Origin: Microseira sp003486305
GTDB lineage: Bacteria; Cyanobacteriota; Cyanobacteriia; Cyanobacteriales; Aerosakkonemataceae
DNA: 64,000 nt
Direction of reading: 5' to 3'
NCBI GenBank assembly: GCA_031969655.1
Contig: DALYJX010000003.1
Coordinates: forward strand, 42,365-106,364
The position numbers were made by a program, and so were the translations under genes. The first letter of the stretch is position 1. Each line of letters opens with the position of its first letter. Below the pieces are notes generated by a model. That model made no database searches, was not told the DNA's origin, and was given only the letters and a program-made list of their open reading frames with translations. This document shows positions 9,204-18,735 of this stretch, piece after piece.

Positions 9204-10273
9204 ACAATATTCAACAAAAACAAAGCCTCGGAGACTTGGGAAAAATTAAGCGCAAAACAGTTAAAGTTTCCCAAGCAGAATTGATTGAAGTTCAGCCTCT
9301 ACTTGCAGGAAAAAATATCCCTGTGGTAATCAAACCCGTTGTAGAAGGGTTAAATCTCTTAAAGTGGGCGCAGAACAATCGAGAGACGATAGAGGCACTT
9401 TTGTTACAACACAGAGCCTTACTTTTCCGTAATTTCCACATGAATACGACAGATCTGTTCAACGAGTTTATCAAAGTAACTTCTACCGGGGAGTTGCTGG
9501 AATACCGCGATCGCTCATCGCCGCGCCACGAGATTAGCAACAAAATTTATACCTCTACCGATTACCCTGCCGAACAAAGAATCTTTTTACACAATGAGGG
9601 GACATACTGGCTAACTTGGCCTTTAAAAATCTATTTTGGCTGTCTAACAGCAGCGTCGCAAGGAGGGGAAACGCCAATCGCTGACTGTCGAAATATTTTT
9701 CAACGCATTGACCCCAAAATTAGAGAGCGTTTCATCGAAAAAAAAGTTCTGTACGTGCGAAACTACAACGACGGATTTGGACTAACCTGGCAAACAGTAT
9801 TTCAAACAGAAGATAAAACTGTGGTAGAAGAATATTGTCGCCGCAATCAAATTGATTTTGAGTGGAAAGACAGCGATCGCTTGAAAACTCGTCAAATTCG
9901 CCAAGCTGTTGCCAAACACCCTAAAACCGGGGAAATGATTTGGTTCAATCACGCTACTTTTTTCCATATTTCAACCCTAGAAGATCCCATGAAATCGGCA
10001 TTGTTAGCAGAATTCAAAGAAGAAGATCTGCCCAACAACACTTATTATGGTGATGGCTCTCCGATTGAATCCTCAGTTTTAGACGAACTTCGCGCAGCTT
10101 ATCAACAAGAAAAAATAACTTTCCCTTGGCAATTGGGAGATGTATTGCTGCTCGATAATATGTCAATTGCTCACGGACGCGAGTCATTTGTAGGAGCGCG
10201 AAAAGTTGTAGTAGGAATGGCAGAACCGTTTAGTAACTCAAGTAGTTATCTAGAAGGTGCGGCTAATGGCTAA
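9200..10273 (+). CDS. SyrP-like TauD/TfdA-family Fe(II)/2-oxoglutarate hydroxylase
   Basis: This 357-residue protein belongs to the TauD/TfdA double-stranded beta-helix oxygenases. The iron ligands are visible as H-x-E in FLHNEGTYW and the distal His in AHGRESF, whose Arg would hold 2-oxoglutarate. The H-N-E form and the NRPS setting resemble SyrP, which beta-hydroxylates a carrier-bound residue (aspartate in syringomycin). The ATG overlaps the previous NRPS stop, so the enzyme is co-translated with the A-less C-PCP-C protein, and a carrier-tethered substrate is likely. The substrate here is inferred, not shown. The C-terminus (EGAANG) runs straight into the heptanucleotide repeat region, so the last few codons may be repeat-derived. 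Confidence 0.88.
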   Translation: MNNIQQKQSLGDLGKIKRKTVKVSQAELIEVQPLLAGKNIPVVIKPVVEGLNLLKWAQNNRETIEALLLQHRALLFRNFHMNTTDLFNEFIKVTSTGELLEYRDRSSPRHEISNKIYTSTDYPAEQRIFLHNEGTYWLTWPLKIYFGCLTAASQGGETPIADCRNIFQRIDPKIRERFIEKKVLYVRNYNDGFGLTWQTVFQTEDKTVVEEYCRRNQIDFEWKDSDRLKTRQIRQAVAKHPKTGEMIWFNHATFFHISTLEDPMKSALLAEFKEEDLPNNTYYGDGSPIESSVLDELRAAYQQEKITFPWQLGDVLLLDNMSIAHGRESFVGARKVVVGMAEPFSNSSSYLEGAANG

Positions 10274-10500
10274 TCGCTAATGGTTAATGGTTAATGGTTA
10301 ATGGTTAATGGCTAATGGTTAATGGCTAATGGTTAATGGCTAATGGTTAATGGCTAATGGCTAATGGCTAATGGCTAATGGCTAATGGCTAATGGCTAAT
10401 GGCTAATCGTAGGAAAAATGCTATATTACCGATCTGAGAGCAATTAACAATTAGCAATTAACAATTAGCAATTAACCATTAGCAATTAGCAATTAGCAAC
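10264..10500. repeat. Heptanucleotide tandem repeats (STRR type), two blocks
   Basis: About 140 bases of TAATGGC/TAATGGT units with a 7-base period (10264-10406) are followed after a short spacer by a second block of period-7 AATTAGC/AATTAAC units (about 10441-10500). Such short tandemly repeated repetitive sequences are typical of filamentous cyanobacteria. They separate the hydroxylase from the last NRPS and leave only about 30 bases before the next start. The copy number probably varies between strains. Confidence 0.9.
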
Positions 10501-10530
10501 TTATCAACTAAAAAAACATAGGACAAAAAC

Positions 10531-13500
10531 ATGCAGAAAGCTACTATTGAAGGAATTCGACTTTCGCCGCAACAAAAAGATCTGTGGCTGTTACAGCGAG
10601 ATGAAAAAAAGCAGCCTTATCGCGTACAGTGCGCTATCGAGATCGAAGGAAATCTCAATAAAGCTATTCTCAAGACAGCCTTAGAGAATGTCGTTAATCG
10701 ACAAGAAATTCTTCGCACTACCTTTCAGTGTCTACCTGGGATGGACATTCCAGTTCAGGTAATAACTAACGGCAGGCTAGACTGGCTTTCCGAACATAAT
10801 TTTAGCGATGTTAATCCGGAGCTACAAAAAGCTAAAATTGAGGAAATTTTTCATCAAGTTAGCCAGATGCCTTTCAACTTTGAGGAGGGGCCACTTTTCC
10901 AGGTATTGTTGATAACTTTATCACCTGAGAAGTTTGTGCTAATTATTAGCTTGCCTGCGATGCTTGCAGATACGGCTACGCTGAAAAATCTTATGGGCGA
11001 AATTAGCCGTTGCTACGCAGCTAGCAGGCGCGGTGAAGAACTGGATGACGATCTGCTGCAATATGCAGATATCGCCCAATGGCAGAATGAATTACTAGAA
11101 GGAGAAGAGACAGAAATTGGCAGAGAATACTGGCGAAAATGGGAGATTGATAGGATTTTGAACTTAAATCTTCCTTTAGAAAATCGGCCTGAAGTCAAGC
11201 CAGAATTTCAACCTCAATCTTTGAGATTGACGATTAAAAACGATTCCTTAGCTACAAATCCTACATTTTTGCTAACTTGCTGGCACGTTCTACTGTGGCG
11301 TATTACAGAACAGTCTGAGATAGCGATCGCTACAGCCTGCGATGGTCGTAAATATGAGGAGTTAGAGCCAGCAATAGGGCTATTTGCCAAATATTTACCG
11401 CTGAAAATCCATTTAGAAAATCGGTGTAAATTCAGCGAAATATTAGAGCAGGTTAATGAATCTCTTGGCGAGGTATACAAGTGGCAGGAAAGTTTTAGCT
11501 GGGAACAACTTGTTGGGAATAATACTGAAGAAAACCAGGCTAACTTTTTCCCTTTCTGCTTTGATTTTGAGACAGATATTGCCAAACACACAGCGGGTGA
11601 AGTATCTTTCTCAATTTTTAAGCATTACGCCTGCATTACTCGGTTCAAAGTAAAACTCTCTTGTATTCAAAAACAGGATGTTTTGGATGTAGAGTTCCAC
11701 TACGATGCTAATTTATTTGAAGCCGAGTATATCAAGGGTTTAGCAAGACAATTTGAAACATTGTTCCACAGCGCGATCGCCCACCCGGAAGCATCAATTG
11801 ACGAGCTAGAAATACTCGATTGCCAAGAATTAAATCGAGTAATAATTGAGTTGAATAGTACCCAAATCGATTATCCGAAATCTCAGTGCATTCACCACAT
11901 ATTTGAGGAAAAAGTTAAGCAAAACCCAGACAAAATTGCCGTTGTTTTTGCAGGTCAACAGTTGACCTATACTGAACTAAACGATCGCGCCAATCAACTG
12001 GCGAACTACCTACAAAAGTTGGGAGTAAAACCAGAAGTATTCGTGGGGCTGTGCGTAGAGCGATCGCTTGAAATGGTCATCGGTATCTTGGGCATTTTGA
12101 AAGCAGGTGGAGCCTATGTACCGCTTGACCCCCTTTATCCAAAAGAGCGATTATCCTTCATGTTAGAGGATACCCAAACACCCATATTATTAACCCAGCA
12201 GCGATTGGTAGAAAGTTTACCAGAATCTAACGCAAATATCATCTGCTTAGACACAGAATGGGAAGCGATCGCTCAGCAAAGTAGAGAAAATCCTGCCAAT
12301 GCTAACGCTGCTGAAAATTTAGCCTACCTAATTTATACCTCTGGCTCTACTGGTAAACCAAAGGGAGTGCTAGTAACCCATCAAAACTTGGTTCATTCAA
12401 CTTACGCTCGGATTAATTACTATCAAGAACCTGTTACTAGCTTCTTATTGCTCTCGTCCTTTGCTTTCGATAGTTCAGTAGCGGGTATCTTTTGGACGCT
12501 ATGTTCTGGCGGAATTCTTTTTCTGCCTCAAGATGGTCTACAGAAAGACATACCACAACTTATAGAATTGCTCGAACGCAATCCTATTTCCCATTTATTA
12601 AGCCTTCCCTCCCTGTATGCTCTTCTATTAGAACAAGCTGCACCAGAACAGCTAAATTCACTTCGTACTGTCATCGTAGCCGGTGAACCTTGTAAGAGAG
12701 AATTAGTTGCACGTCACCTTAAAATGCTGACAAAAACATCTCTTTTTAACGAATATGGGCCGACAGAAGCAACAGTTTGGAGCAGCGTTTACAATTGCCA
12801 ATCTTTGGAAGCAGGAAGAGCGCAAGTTCCTATCGGTCGTCCTATTTCTAACACCCAAATTTATATACTCGACTCTGATTTACGTCCAGTTCCCATAGGC
12901 GTGTCTGGCGAGTTATATATTAGCGGCGACGGCTTAGCACGAGGATATCTCAATCGCCCCGATCTAACTGGGGAAAAATTCATACCCAATCCTTTTTATC
13001 CTTCAGATCGCCTGTACAAAACCGGAGATTTAGCCCGCTATTTGCTAGACGGAAACATTGAGTTTTTAGGCCGAATTGACCAACAAGTAAAAATTCGCGG
13101 TTTCCGGATCGAATTGGGCGAAATAGAAGCCGTGCTGAGTCAACATCCAGCCATTCGGGAAGTCGTTATCTTAGCCAGATCGGATGAATCAGACAACAAG
13201 CGCCTGGTAGCCTACATCGTACATAACGAGCAAATTATTAATCCAAAATCTAGCGAGTTGCGAGAATTCCTTCAGGAAAAATTGCCAGAGTATATGGTGC
13301 CTTCAGTTTTTATTCGGCTGAAAGCGCTACCGCTAATGCCCAACGGCAAGGTAGACATCAAAAAACTTCCAGCACCAGAGACAGTCAGATCTGAATTATC
13401 AGAAACTTTTGTGGCTCCAAACGCGCCAATAGAGAAAATATTGGCAGAAATTTGGGCTGAAGTCTTGCAAATCGATCGCGTAGGTATCCACGATAACTTT

Positions 13501-16230
13501 TTTGAGTTAGGTGGGGATTCTATTCTCAGCATTCAGATTGTAGCCAAAGCTAACAAAGCTGGTTTGCAGATCGCTCCCAAGCAAATTTTTGCTCATCAAA
13601 CGATTGCGGAATTAGCAGCAGTGGTTAGCACAATTCGCACTATTCAAGGCGAACAAGGGTTAGTGACTGGAACGCTACCTTTGACTCCGATTCAACACTG
13701 GTTTTTTGAGTTGAATCAACCCGATACCCATCACTGGAATCAAGCCTTATTATTGGAATTGCGGCAAGTATGCGATCCTAAGTTGTTGGAAAAAGTGGTG
13801 CAGCATTTAATCGAACATCACGATGCTCTCCGCCTGCGTTTTATGCAAAATCAATCGAGTTGGGAGCAAATCAGCGTTAGTCCCAACGAAGTTGTACCGT
13901 TTACTTGTTTCGATTTTTCAGCGCTACCAGAAATTGAACAAAAAGCAGCAATTGAAGCAGCCGCAAATCAACTACAAGTTAGTTTAAACTTATCAGAAGG
14001 GCCGTTGGTGCGGGTTGCTTTATTTGATTTAGGATCGCAAAAAACAAACCGCCTGCTGATTGTGATTCACCACCTTGTTGTTGATGGTGTTTCTTGGCGA
14101 ATTTTGTTGGAAGATTTCCAGACAATTTACGAACAACTTTGTCGTGGTGAGGCGATACAGCTACCGCCAAAAACAACTTCGTTCAAACAATGGGCGTTGC
14201 GCTTGCAGGAGTACGCACAGTCAGCCGCATTGCAACAAGAGCGGAATTATTGGTTAGAACAAGAGCGATCGCATGTTTCCCGGCTACCCGTAGACTATTG
14301 TGGGGGAGAAAATGCGATCGCAACAGCAAATACCATATCCGTCTCGTTGAATCACAAACAAACCCAACTCCTCCTACAACAAGTTCCTAAAACTTTTAAC
14401 ACCCAAATCAACGATGTCTTATTAGCAGCGCTACTACAAGCTTTTGCCGAGTGGACAAAACAACCGTTCTTGCTAGTAGATTTAGAAGGACACGGGCGGG
14501 AAGAAATCTTCGATGATGTGGATTTATCGCGTACTGTAGGCTGGTTCACCACCATTTTTCCATTACTATTAAAACTCGAAAAAACAACCGATACAATCGC
14601 TGTTTTAAACGCAGTAAAACAGCAATTGCGTAACATCCCAAATCGAGGTATTGGCTATGGTGTGCTGCGCTATTTGAGCCAAGATCTGCAAACTTTACCT
14701 CAAGCCGAGGTGTTATTTAACTACCTGGGACAATCTGACCAAATATTTCACCAGGCGTCGCTATTTGCACCAGCCCAAGAATCTAGCGGACTCACCCACA
14801 GTCTGCGAGAAACCCGCCGCTATCTGCTAGATATTAACGCAATTGTAGTTAGTGGTCAGTTAGAAATCAGTTGGACGTACAGCAAGGCTATTCATCGTCA
14901 AGCCACAATTGAGCAGCTGGCTGAAAGTTTTATCAATAAACTCGAAACGCTCATCTCTCGCTCTCAATCTTTCTCAACGGAAGATAATACTAACAATACA
15001 GAACTTATCGCCACTCTGAACGCTGACTCTATTCTCGACCCCGCAATTTTTCCTCCCAACATACCTATCGAGCCTAAAACCGAACCAAGTGATATCTTTT
15101 TAACCGGAGCAACAGGCTTTGTGGGAGCCTTTTTACTCCACGAACTTTTGCAACAAACTACTGCTGATATTTATTGCTTGGTACGTGCTTCTAATATAGA
15201 GGCTGCAAAGAAAAGGCTGCAAAGTCACCTTGAATCTTATTTACTTTGGAATGAATCTTTAAGCCACCGAATTATCCCAGTTGTAGGAGATTTATCGCAG
15301 CCGCTGTTAGGTCTTTCCAATGACCAGTTTGAAGTATTGGCAAATCAAATCGATGTTATCTATCACAATGGTGCATTCATAAATCTTGTCTATCCCTACT
15401 CTGTAGTCAAGGCTGCCAACGTTTTAGGAACGCAGGAAATTTTAAGATTGGCAAGTCTTGTCAAAGTGAAACCCGTGCATTTTATGTCTACCTTGAGCGT
15501 TTTTGAATCAGTTGACCGATCCCTAGTCGAGAAAATTCCGGAAGTGAATAATCTGGATAATATTCCCGTACCTGAGATTGGCTACGTTCAAAGTAAATGG
15601 GTAGCGGAAAAGTTAGTAACAACCGCACGAGAACGAGGAATTCCAATTGCTATTTACAGGCTCGGACGTATGTCAGGGAATAGCAAAACAGGCATTTCTA
15701 ATACAGATGACTTCATTCACCGAGTGCTAAAAGGTTGTATCGAACTTGGAAGTACGCCAGACTCCGACACGATGGTAGACATGACTCCTGTAGACTTCGT
15801 GAGTCAAGCGATCGCTCATCTATCAATGCAAAAAGAATCTCTAGGAAAAGCTTTTCACCTATTCAATCCTAACCCTATTCCTTGGCGCGAACTTGTCAGG
15901 TGGATGCGCTCTTTTGGCTACAATATTCAGCATATATCCTATAATAATTGGGAATCAATGCTGATGGATAAATGGCAAAGAAAAACGCTTGATGAAACTG
16001 AGTTTAACGCTAAAAGTGCCTTACATTCACTTGTGCTTCTTTTGGTAAAAAATACCAACGATTCAAATTCCAACTTGCCAGAGCCACAGATCGACTGCCA
16101 AAATACCCTTAATGGACTTGCAAATACCTCGATTGTTTGTCCAGCTATCGATGATAAGCTGCTTCGTACTTACTTCTGTTACCTGATTCAAAGTGGTTTT
16201 CTAATTTCACCTCAGCCTGAATCTACCTAA
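10531..16230 (+). CDS. Terminal NRPS: degenerate C, A, PCP, E and thioester reductase
   Basis: This protein has 1899 residues. The N-terminal condensation-fold domain (about 5-430) has SLPAMLADT near residue 141 where HHxxxDG should be, so both catalytic histidines are missing. The A domain (about 450-960) has YTSGSTGKPKG near 603 and NEYGPTEATVW near 740, with the specificity line D-S-A-L-I-A-E-V-W-K. A GGDSI carrier lies near 995 and an epimerisation domain follows with HHLVVDG near 1180, EGHGREE and NYLGQ. The C-terminus is an NAD(P)H reductase of the thioester-reductase type (TGATGFVG near 1525, YVQSK near 1685), so the chain should leave as an aldehyde or alcohol, not by a thioesterase. 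An AGGA ribosome site precedes the ATG. Confidence 0.95.
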   Translation: MQKATIEGIRLSPQQKDLWLLQRDEKKQPYRVQCAIEIEGNLNKAILKTALENVVNRQEILRTTFQCLPGMDIPVQVITNGRLDWLSEHNFSDVNPELQKAKIEEIFHQVSQMPFNFEEGPLFQVLLITLSPEKFVLIISLPAMLADTATLKNLMGEISRCYAASRRGEELDDDLLQYADIAQWQNELLEGEETEIGREYWRKWEIDRILNLNLPLENRPEVKPEFQPQSLRLTIKNDSLATNPTFLLTCWHVLLWRITEQSEIAIATACDGRKYEELEPAIGLFAKYLPLKIHLENRCKFSEILEQVNESLGEVYKWQESFSWEQLVGNNTEENQANFFPFCFDFETDIAKHTAGEVSFSIFKHYACITRFKVKLSCIQKQDVLDVEFHYDANLFEAEYIKGLARQFETLFHSAIAHPEASIDELEILDCQELNRVIIELNSTQIDYPKSQCIHHIFEEKVKQNPDKIAVVFAGQQLTYTELNDRANQLANYLQKLGVKPEVFVGLCVERSLEMVIGILGILKAGGAYVPLDPLYPKERLSFMLEDTQTPILLTQQRLVESLPESNANIICLDTEWEAIAQQSRENPANANAAENLAYLIYTSGSTGKPKGVLVTHQNLVHSTYARINYYQEPVTSFLLLSSFAFDSSVAGIFWTLCSGGILFLPQDGLQKDIPQLIELLERNPISHLLSLPSLYALLLEQAAPEQLNSLRTVIVAGEPCKRELVARHLKMLTKTSLFNEYGPTEATVWSSVYNCQSLEAGRAQVPIGRPISNTQIYILDSDLRPVPIGVSGELYISGDGLARGYLNRPDLTGEKFIPNPFYPSDRLYKTGDLARYLLDGNIEFLGRIDQQVKIRGFRIELGEIEAVLSQHPAIREVVILARSDESDNKRLVAYIVHNEQIINPKSSELREFLQEKLPEYMVPSVFIRLKALPLMPNGKVDIKKLPAPETVRSELSETFVAPNAPIEKILAEIWAEVLQIDRVGIHDNFFELGGDSILSIQIVAKANKAGLQIAPKQIFAHQTIAELAAVVSTIRTIQGEQGLVTGTLPLTPIQHWFFELNQPDTHHWNQALLLELRQVCDPKLLEKVVQHLIEHHDALRLRFMQNQSSWEQISVSPNEVVPFTCFDFSALPEIEQKAAIEAAANQLQVSLNLSEGPLVRVALFDLGSQKTNRLLIVIHHLVVDGVSWRILLEDFQTIYEQLCRGEAIQLPPKTTSFKQWALRLQEYAQSAALQQERNYWLEQERSHVSRLPVDYCGGENAIATANTISVSLNHKQTQLLLQQVPKTFNTQINDVLLAALLQAFAEWTKQPFLLVDLEGHGREEIFDDVDLSRTVGWFTTIFPLLLKLEKTTDTIAVLNAVKQQLRNIPNRGIGYGVLRYLSQDLQTLPQAEVLFNYLGQSDQIFHQASLFAPAQESSGLTHSLRETRRYLLDINAIVVSGQLEISWTYSKAIHRQATIEQLAESFINKLETLISRSQSFSTEDNTNNTELIATLNADSILDPAIFPPNIPIEPKTEPSDIFLTGATGFVGAFLLHELLQQTTADIYCLVRASNIEAAKKRLQSHLESYLLWNESLSHRIIPVVGDLSQPLLGLSNDQFEVLANQIDVIYHNGAFINLVYPYSVVKAANVLGTQEILRLASLVKVKPVHFMSTLSVFESVDRSLVEKIPEVNNLDNIPVPEIGYVQSKWVAEKLVTTARERGIPIAIYRLGRMSGNSKTGISNTDDFIHRVLKGCIELGSTPDSDTMVDMTPVDFVSQAIAHLSMQKESLGKAFHLFNPNPIPWRELVRWMRSFGYNIQHISYNNWESMLMDKWQRKTLDETEFNAKSALHSLVLLLVKNTNDSNSNLPEPQIDCQNTLNGLANTSIVCPAIDDKLLRTYFCYLIQSGFLISPQPEST

Positions 16231-16248
16231 AAAATAGATATGTTGGAT

Positions 16249-16276
16249 GGTGCGTTACGAAGAAAGCTAACGCACC
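16249..16276. repeat. Small stem-loop with GGTGCGTTA / TAACGCACC arms
   Basis: Nine-base perfect arms flank a 10-base loop just after the terminal NRPS. The same GTAGGGTGCGTTAGC sequence appears as a half-element near 20617. There is no T run, so this looks more like a dispersed hairpin repeat than a classic terminator, although it could slow transcription between the NRPS and the aminotransferase. Confidence 0.55.
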
Positions 16277-16352
16277 CTACAAATTACAAATAGAGGCGCA
16301 GCTTTAGTTTTGATTTGACTGAATTCACCCACAAGAAGGAACCATAAGCTTT

Positions 16353-17831
16353 ATGAACCAAACGGAAACTAGCTTACAAAAAGCTCAAACACAATCGAAT
16401 GAAAGTGAAAATTCCTGCCAGCAGTATCTGGAAGCTTTCATTGCAGGCTACAACAACCGAACCAAAATATCAAAACAACTCGCGCAAAATTATCGCCCAG
16501 TGCTAGCCGATCCAAGAGTTTCAGAAGGATTCAATCTTCCTTTTAAGGAAATGTGCTATCCCATCGTTGGCAAGCGTTCTCAGGGGTCTAGAATATGGGA
16601 CATAGATGGTAACGAATATATAGACCTGATGATGGGATTTGGAGTCAATCTTTTTGGTCACAATCCGCCTTTTATTAAAGCAGCGTTAGAGGAGCAACTT
16701 GAGCAAGGCATACAACTAGGGCCGCAATCTGAATTTGCTGGTGAGGTTGCTGAGTTAATTTGCCAACTGACGGGAATGGAACGAGTAGCTTTTTCTAATA
16801 CAGGCACAGAAGCTGTGATGACTGCAATCCGTTTAGCACGAACTGCAACAGGTCGCAACAAAATTGCCTTATTTTCAGGTTCTTATCACGGGCATTTTGA
16901 TGGAACTTTAGTTAAAGCAGAAACAGGAGATGGAAATCCTCGTGGCGTAGCGATCGCTCCTGGAATACCGCCAAATATTGTTGAAGATGTTTTAGTTTTA
17001 GATTACGGGAATCCTCAATCGCTAGAAGTAATAGAAGCTCATCGGCAAGAATTAGCGGCTATTTTGGTTGTACCCGTGCAAACAATGCGACCCGACTTAC
17101 AGCCTAAAATGTTTCTTCAGCAACTCAGGCAATTGACAAAAGAGTCAGGAATTACATTGATTTTTGATGAAATGGTGATCGGCTTCCGCATACATCCAGG
17201 TGGGGCGCAAGCATGGTTTGACGTTGAGGCAGATATAGCAACTTATGGAAAGATTGTAGGTGGTGGAATGCCGATTGGAGTCATCGCTGGTAAGGCTCTC
17301 TATATGGATGCGATCGACGGCGGTATGTGGAATTATGGAGATTCATCTTATCCTGAAGCGAAAACAACATTTTTTGCCGGAACTTTCTGCAAGCATCCGT
17401 TAGCGATCGCTGCTTCCCGCGCAGTAGTTAAACATTTAAAAACTCAAGGTCCCGCCCTTCAGCAACAGTTGAATCAACGCACATCACAATTTGTCGCAGC
17501 ATTGAATGCTTACTTTGAAGAAGATGAAGTACCAATTCGGATGGCAAATTTTGGTTCCTTATTCGGTCCCGCTACATTAGGGCATTCCGGTGTAGCGGGG
17601 AATTCTGCTATCTCCCAGAGTATAAACTTACTACGATATCACTTGATGTACAGAGGAGTTCTCCTACTTGGTGGAGGTGGTTACTTATCCACAGCTCATA
17701 CAAATGAAGATATCGATTGCATCATTCAAGCTGTGAAAGATAGCGTAGCAGAACTACGATCGGCAGGTTTTTTGCCCCCCCTTTCTGCTAATTCGTCAAA
17801 TGCAAGCTCCAAGATAAATCATAGTAAGTAG
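16353..17831 (+). CDS. Class III (GSA-type) PLP aminotransferase
   Basis: This 492-residue protein resembles glutamate-1-semialdehyde-type aminotransferases and the aminotransferase domains found in NRPS/PKS lines. Visible motifs are the phosphate-binding SNTGTEAVMTAIRLAR, the SYHGHFDG stretch, IFDEMVIGFR with the PLP-pairing Asp, and the lysine in TYGKIVGGGMPIG. A GAAGGA ribosome site precedes the ATG. It follows directly after an NRPS ending in a reductase, so transamination of a released aldehyde to a terminal amine is the most economical role. A beta-amino role on a carrier-bound chain is the main alternative. The chlorophyll-pathway enzyme HemL is unlikely because of the context and the extra roughly 60 N-terminal residues. 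Confidence 0.9.
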   Translation: MNQTETSLQKAQTQSNESENSCQQYLEAFIAGYNNRTKISKQLAQNYRPVLADPRVSEGFNLPFKEMCYPIVGKRSQGSRIWDIDGNEYIDLMMGFGVNLFGHNPPFIKAALEEQLEQGIQLGPQSEFAGEVAELICQLTGMERVAFSNTGTEAVMTAIRLARTATGRNKIALFSGSYHGHFDGTLVKAETGDGNPRGVAIAPGIPPNIVEDVLVLDYGNPQSLEVIEAHRQELAAILVVPVQTMRPDLQPKMFLQQLRQLTKESGITLIFDEMVIGFRIHPGGAQAWFDVEADIATYGKIVGGGMPIGVIAGKALYMDAIDGGMWNYGDSSYPEAKTTFFAGTFCKHPLAIAASRAVVKHLKTQGPALQQQLNQRTSQFVAALNAYFEEDEVPIRMANFGSLFGPATLGHSGVAGNSAISQSINLLRYHLMYRGVLLLGGGGYLSTAHTNEDIDCIIQAVKDSVAELRSAGFLPPLSANSSNASSKINHSK

Positions 17832-17956
17832 CCTGAATTTTCTCAACTTGGTATGCCTCAGATATTACTCCTCACTTTCGTGTCTATAAAGGTAAATCTG
17901 CGGTTAGTTTCACCGAATTAATTGCCAAACAGTTAGTCAAACAGGAGAAATGTTTC

Positions 17957-18703
17957 ATGTCTTCAACAACTCGCTATTCCAATTACGATTCTATTGCTTG
18001 GGTATACAAAGAATACTTTGGTCATCAGCAGCTTGAGAAAGCACTATCACCTTTAGAAAAATTGCTGATATCACATCTTCCTCAAAAAGCGCGCATTCTC
18101 GACCTCTGTTGTGGTTCAGGAGAACTGGCACAACATCTGCTAACAAAAGGTTACCAAGTGACTGGATTAGATGGCTCGGAAACTATGTTGAGTTATGCTC
18201 GTGAGAATGCACCAGGCAGTGAATTTATTTTGAGTGATGCACGCTGCTTTGAGTTGCCACCTACCTTTAATGCAGTTGTTTCGATATCTGGTTCTCTTGC
18301 CCATCTCATAAAAATTGAGGAATTAACCTGTGCTTTCCGTAATGTGTATGCGGCGCTGCTAGAAAACGGCCTGTTCGTGTTCAACATGTATTCTGAAGAA
18401 GAGTATCAGTCAGATTGGAACGGTAGCCTTTCTGGCGATGTCAAACAGGAATATGCCTGGGCTGTTCAAACGAACTATCACCCCGAAGAGAAAATAGGCA
18501 GACTTAATTTCACGGTATTCCAATTGGTAGAAGGAAACTGGCAGCGTTCAGACATTTCTGTAGAAGAAAGATGTTATGCGATCGCCGAAGTTCAGTCGGC
18601 TTTAGAAACAGTAGGGTTCACAGAAGTTAATATCTATGATGCCGAACGCGATTTGGCAGTAGAGCAAAGTGCTGGTCATCTCTATTTTGTTTGTCGTAAG
18701 TGA
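17957..18703 (+). CDS. Class I SAM-dependent methyltransferase
   Basis: This protein has 248 residues. Motif I is LDLCCGSGE near residue 51, followed by an acidic motif II region (GLDGSETML) and ILSDARCFELP, the usual Rossmann-type methyltransferase layout. Its place between the aminotransferase and the exporter suggests N- or O-methylation of the peptide. The ATG follows CAGGAGAAATG, a good ribosome site. Upstream, 17837-17956 is open in the same frame and reads like coding sequence (for example HFRVYKGKSAVSF) but has no start codon. It may be a gene remnant. The TGA overlaps a possible GTG start of the exporter. Confidence 0.88.
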   Translation: MSSTTRYSNYDSIAWVYKEYFGHQQLEKALSPLEKLLISHLPQKARILDLCCGSGELAQHLLTKGYQVTGLDGSETMLSYARENAPGSEFILSDARCFELPPTFNAVVSISGSLAHLIKIEELTCAFRNVYAALLENGLFVFNMYSEEEYQSDWNGSLSGDVKQEYAWAVQTNYHPEEKIGRLNFTVFQLVEGNWQRSDISVEERCYAIAEVQSALETVGFTEVNIYDAERDLAVEQSAGHLYFVCRK

Positions 18704-18735
18704 CTAACCTATATAGAGATAAAGTTACAAAAATA

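Noticed and set aside
10264..10500. Possible CRISPR array
   Set aside because: The repeat period is seven bases with no unique spacers, and no cas genes are near.
16353..17831. HemL (glutamate-1-semialdehyde aminomutase) for tetrapyrrole synthesis
   Set aside because: The family is related, but the gene sits inside the peptide operon and has a longer N-terminus. A housekeeping role is less likely.
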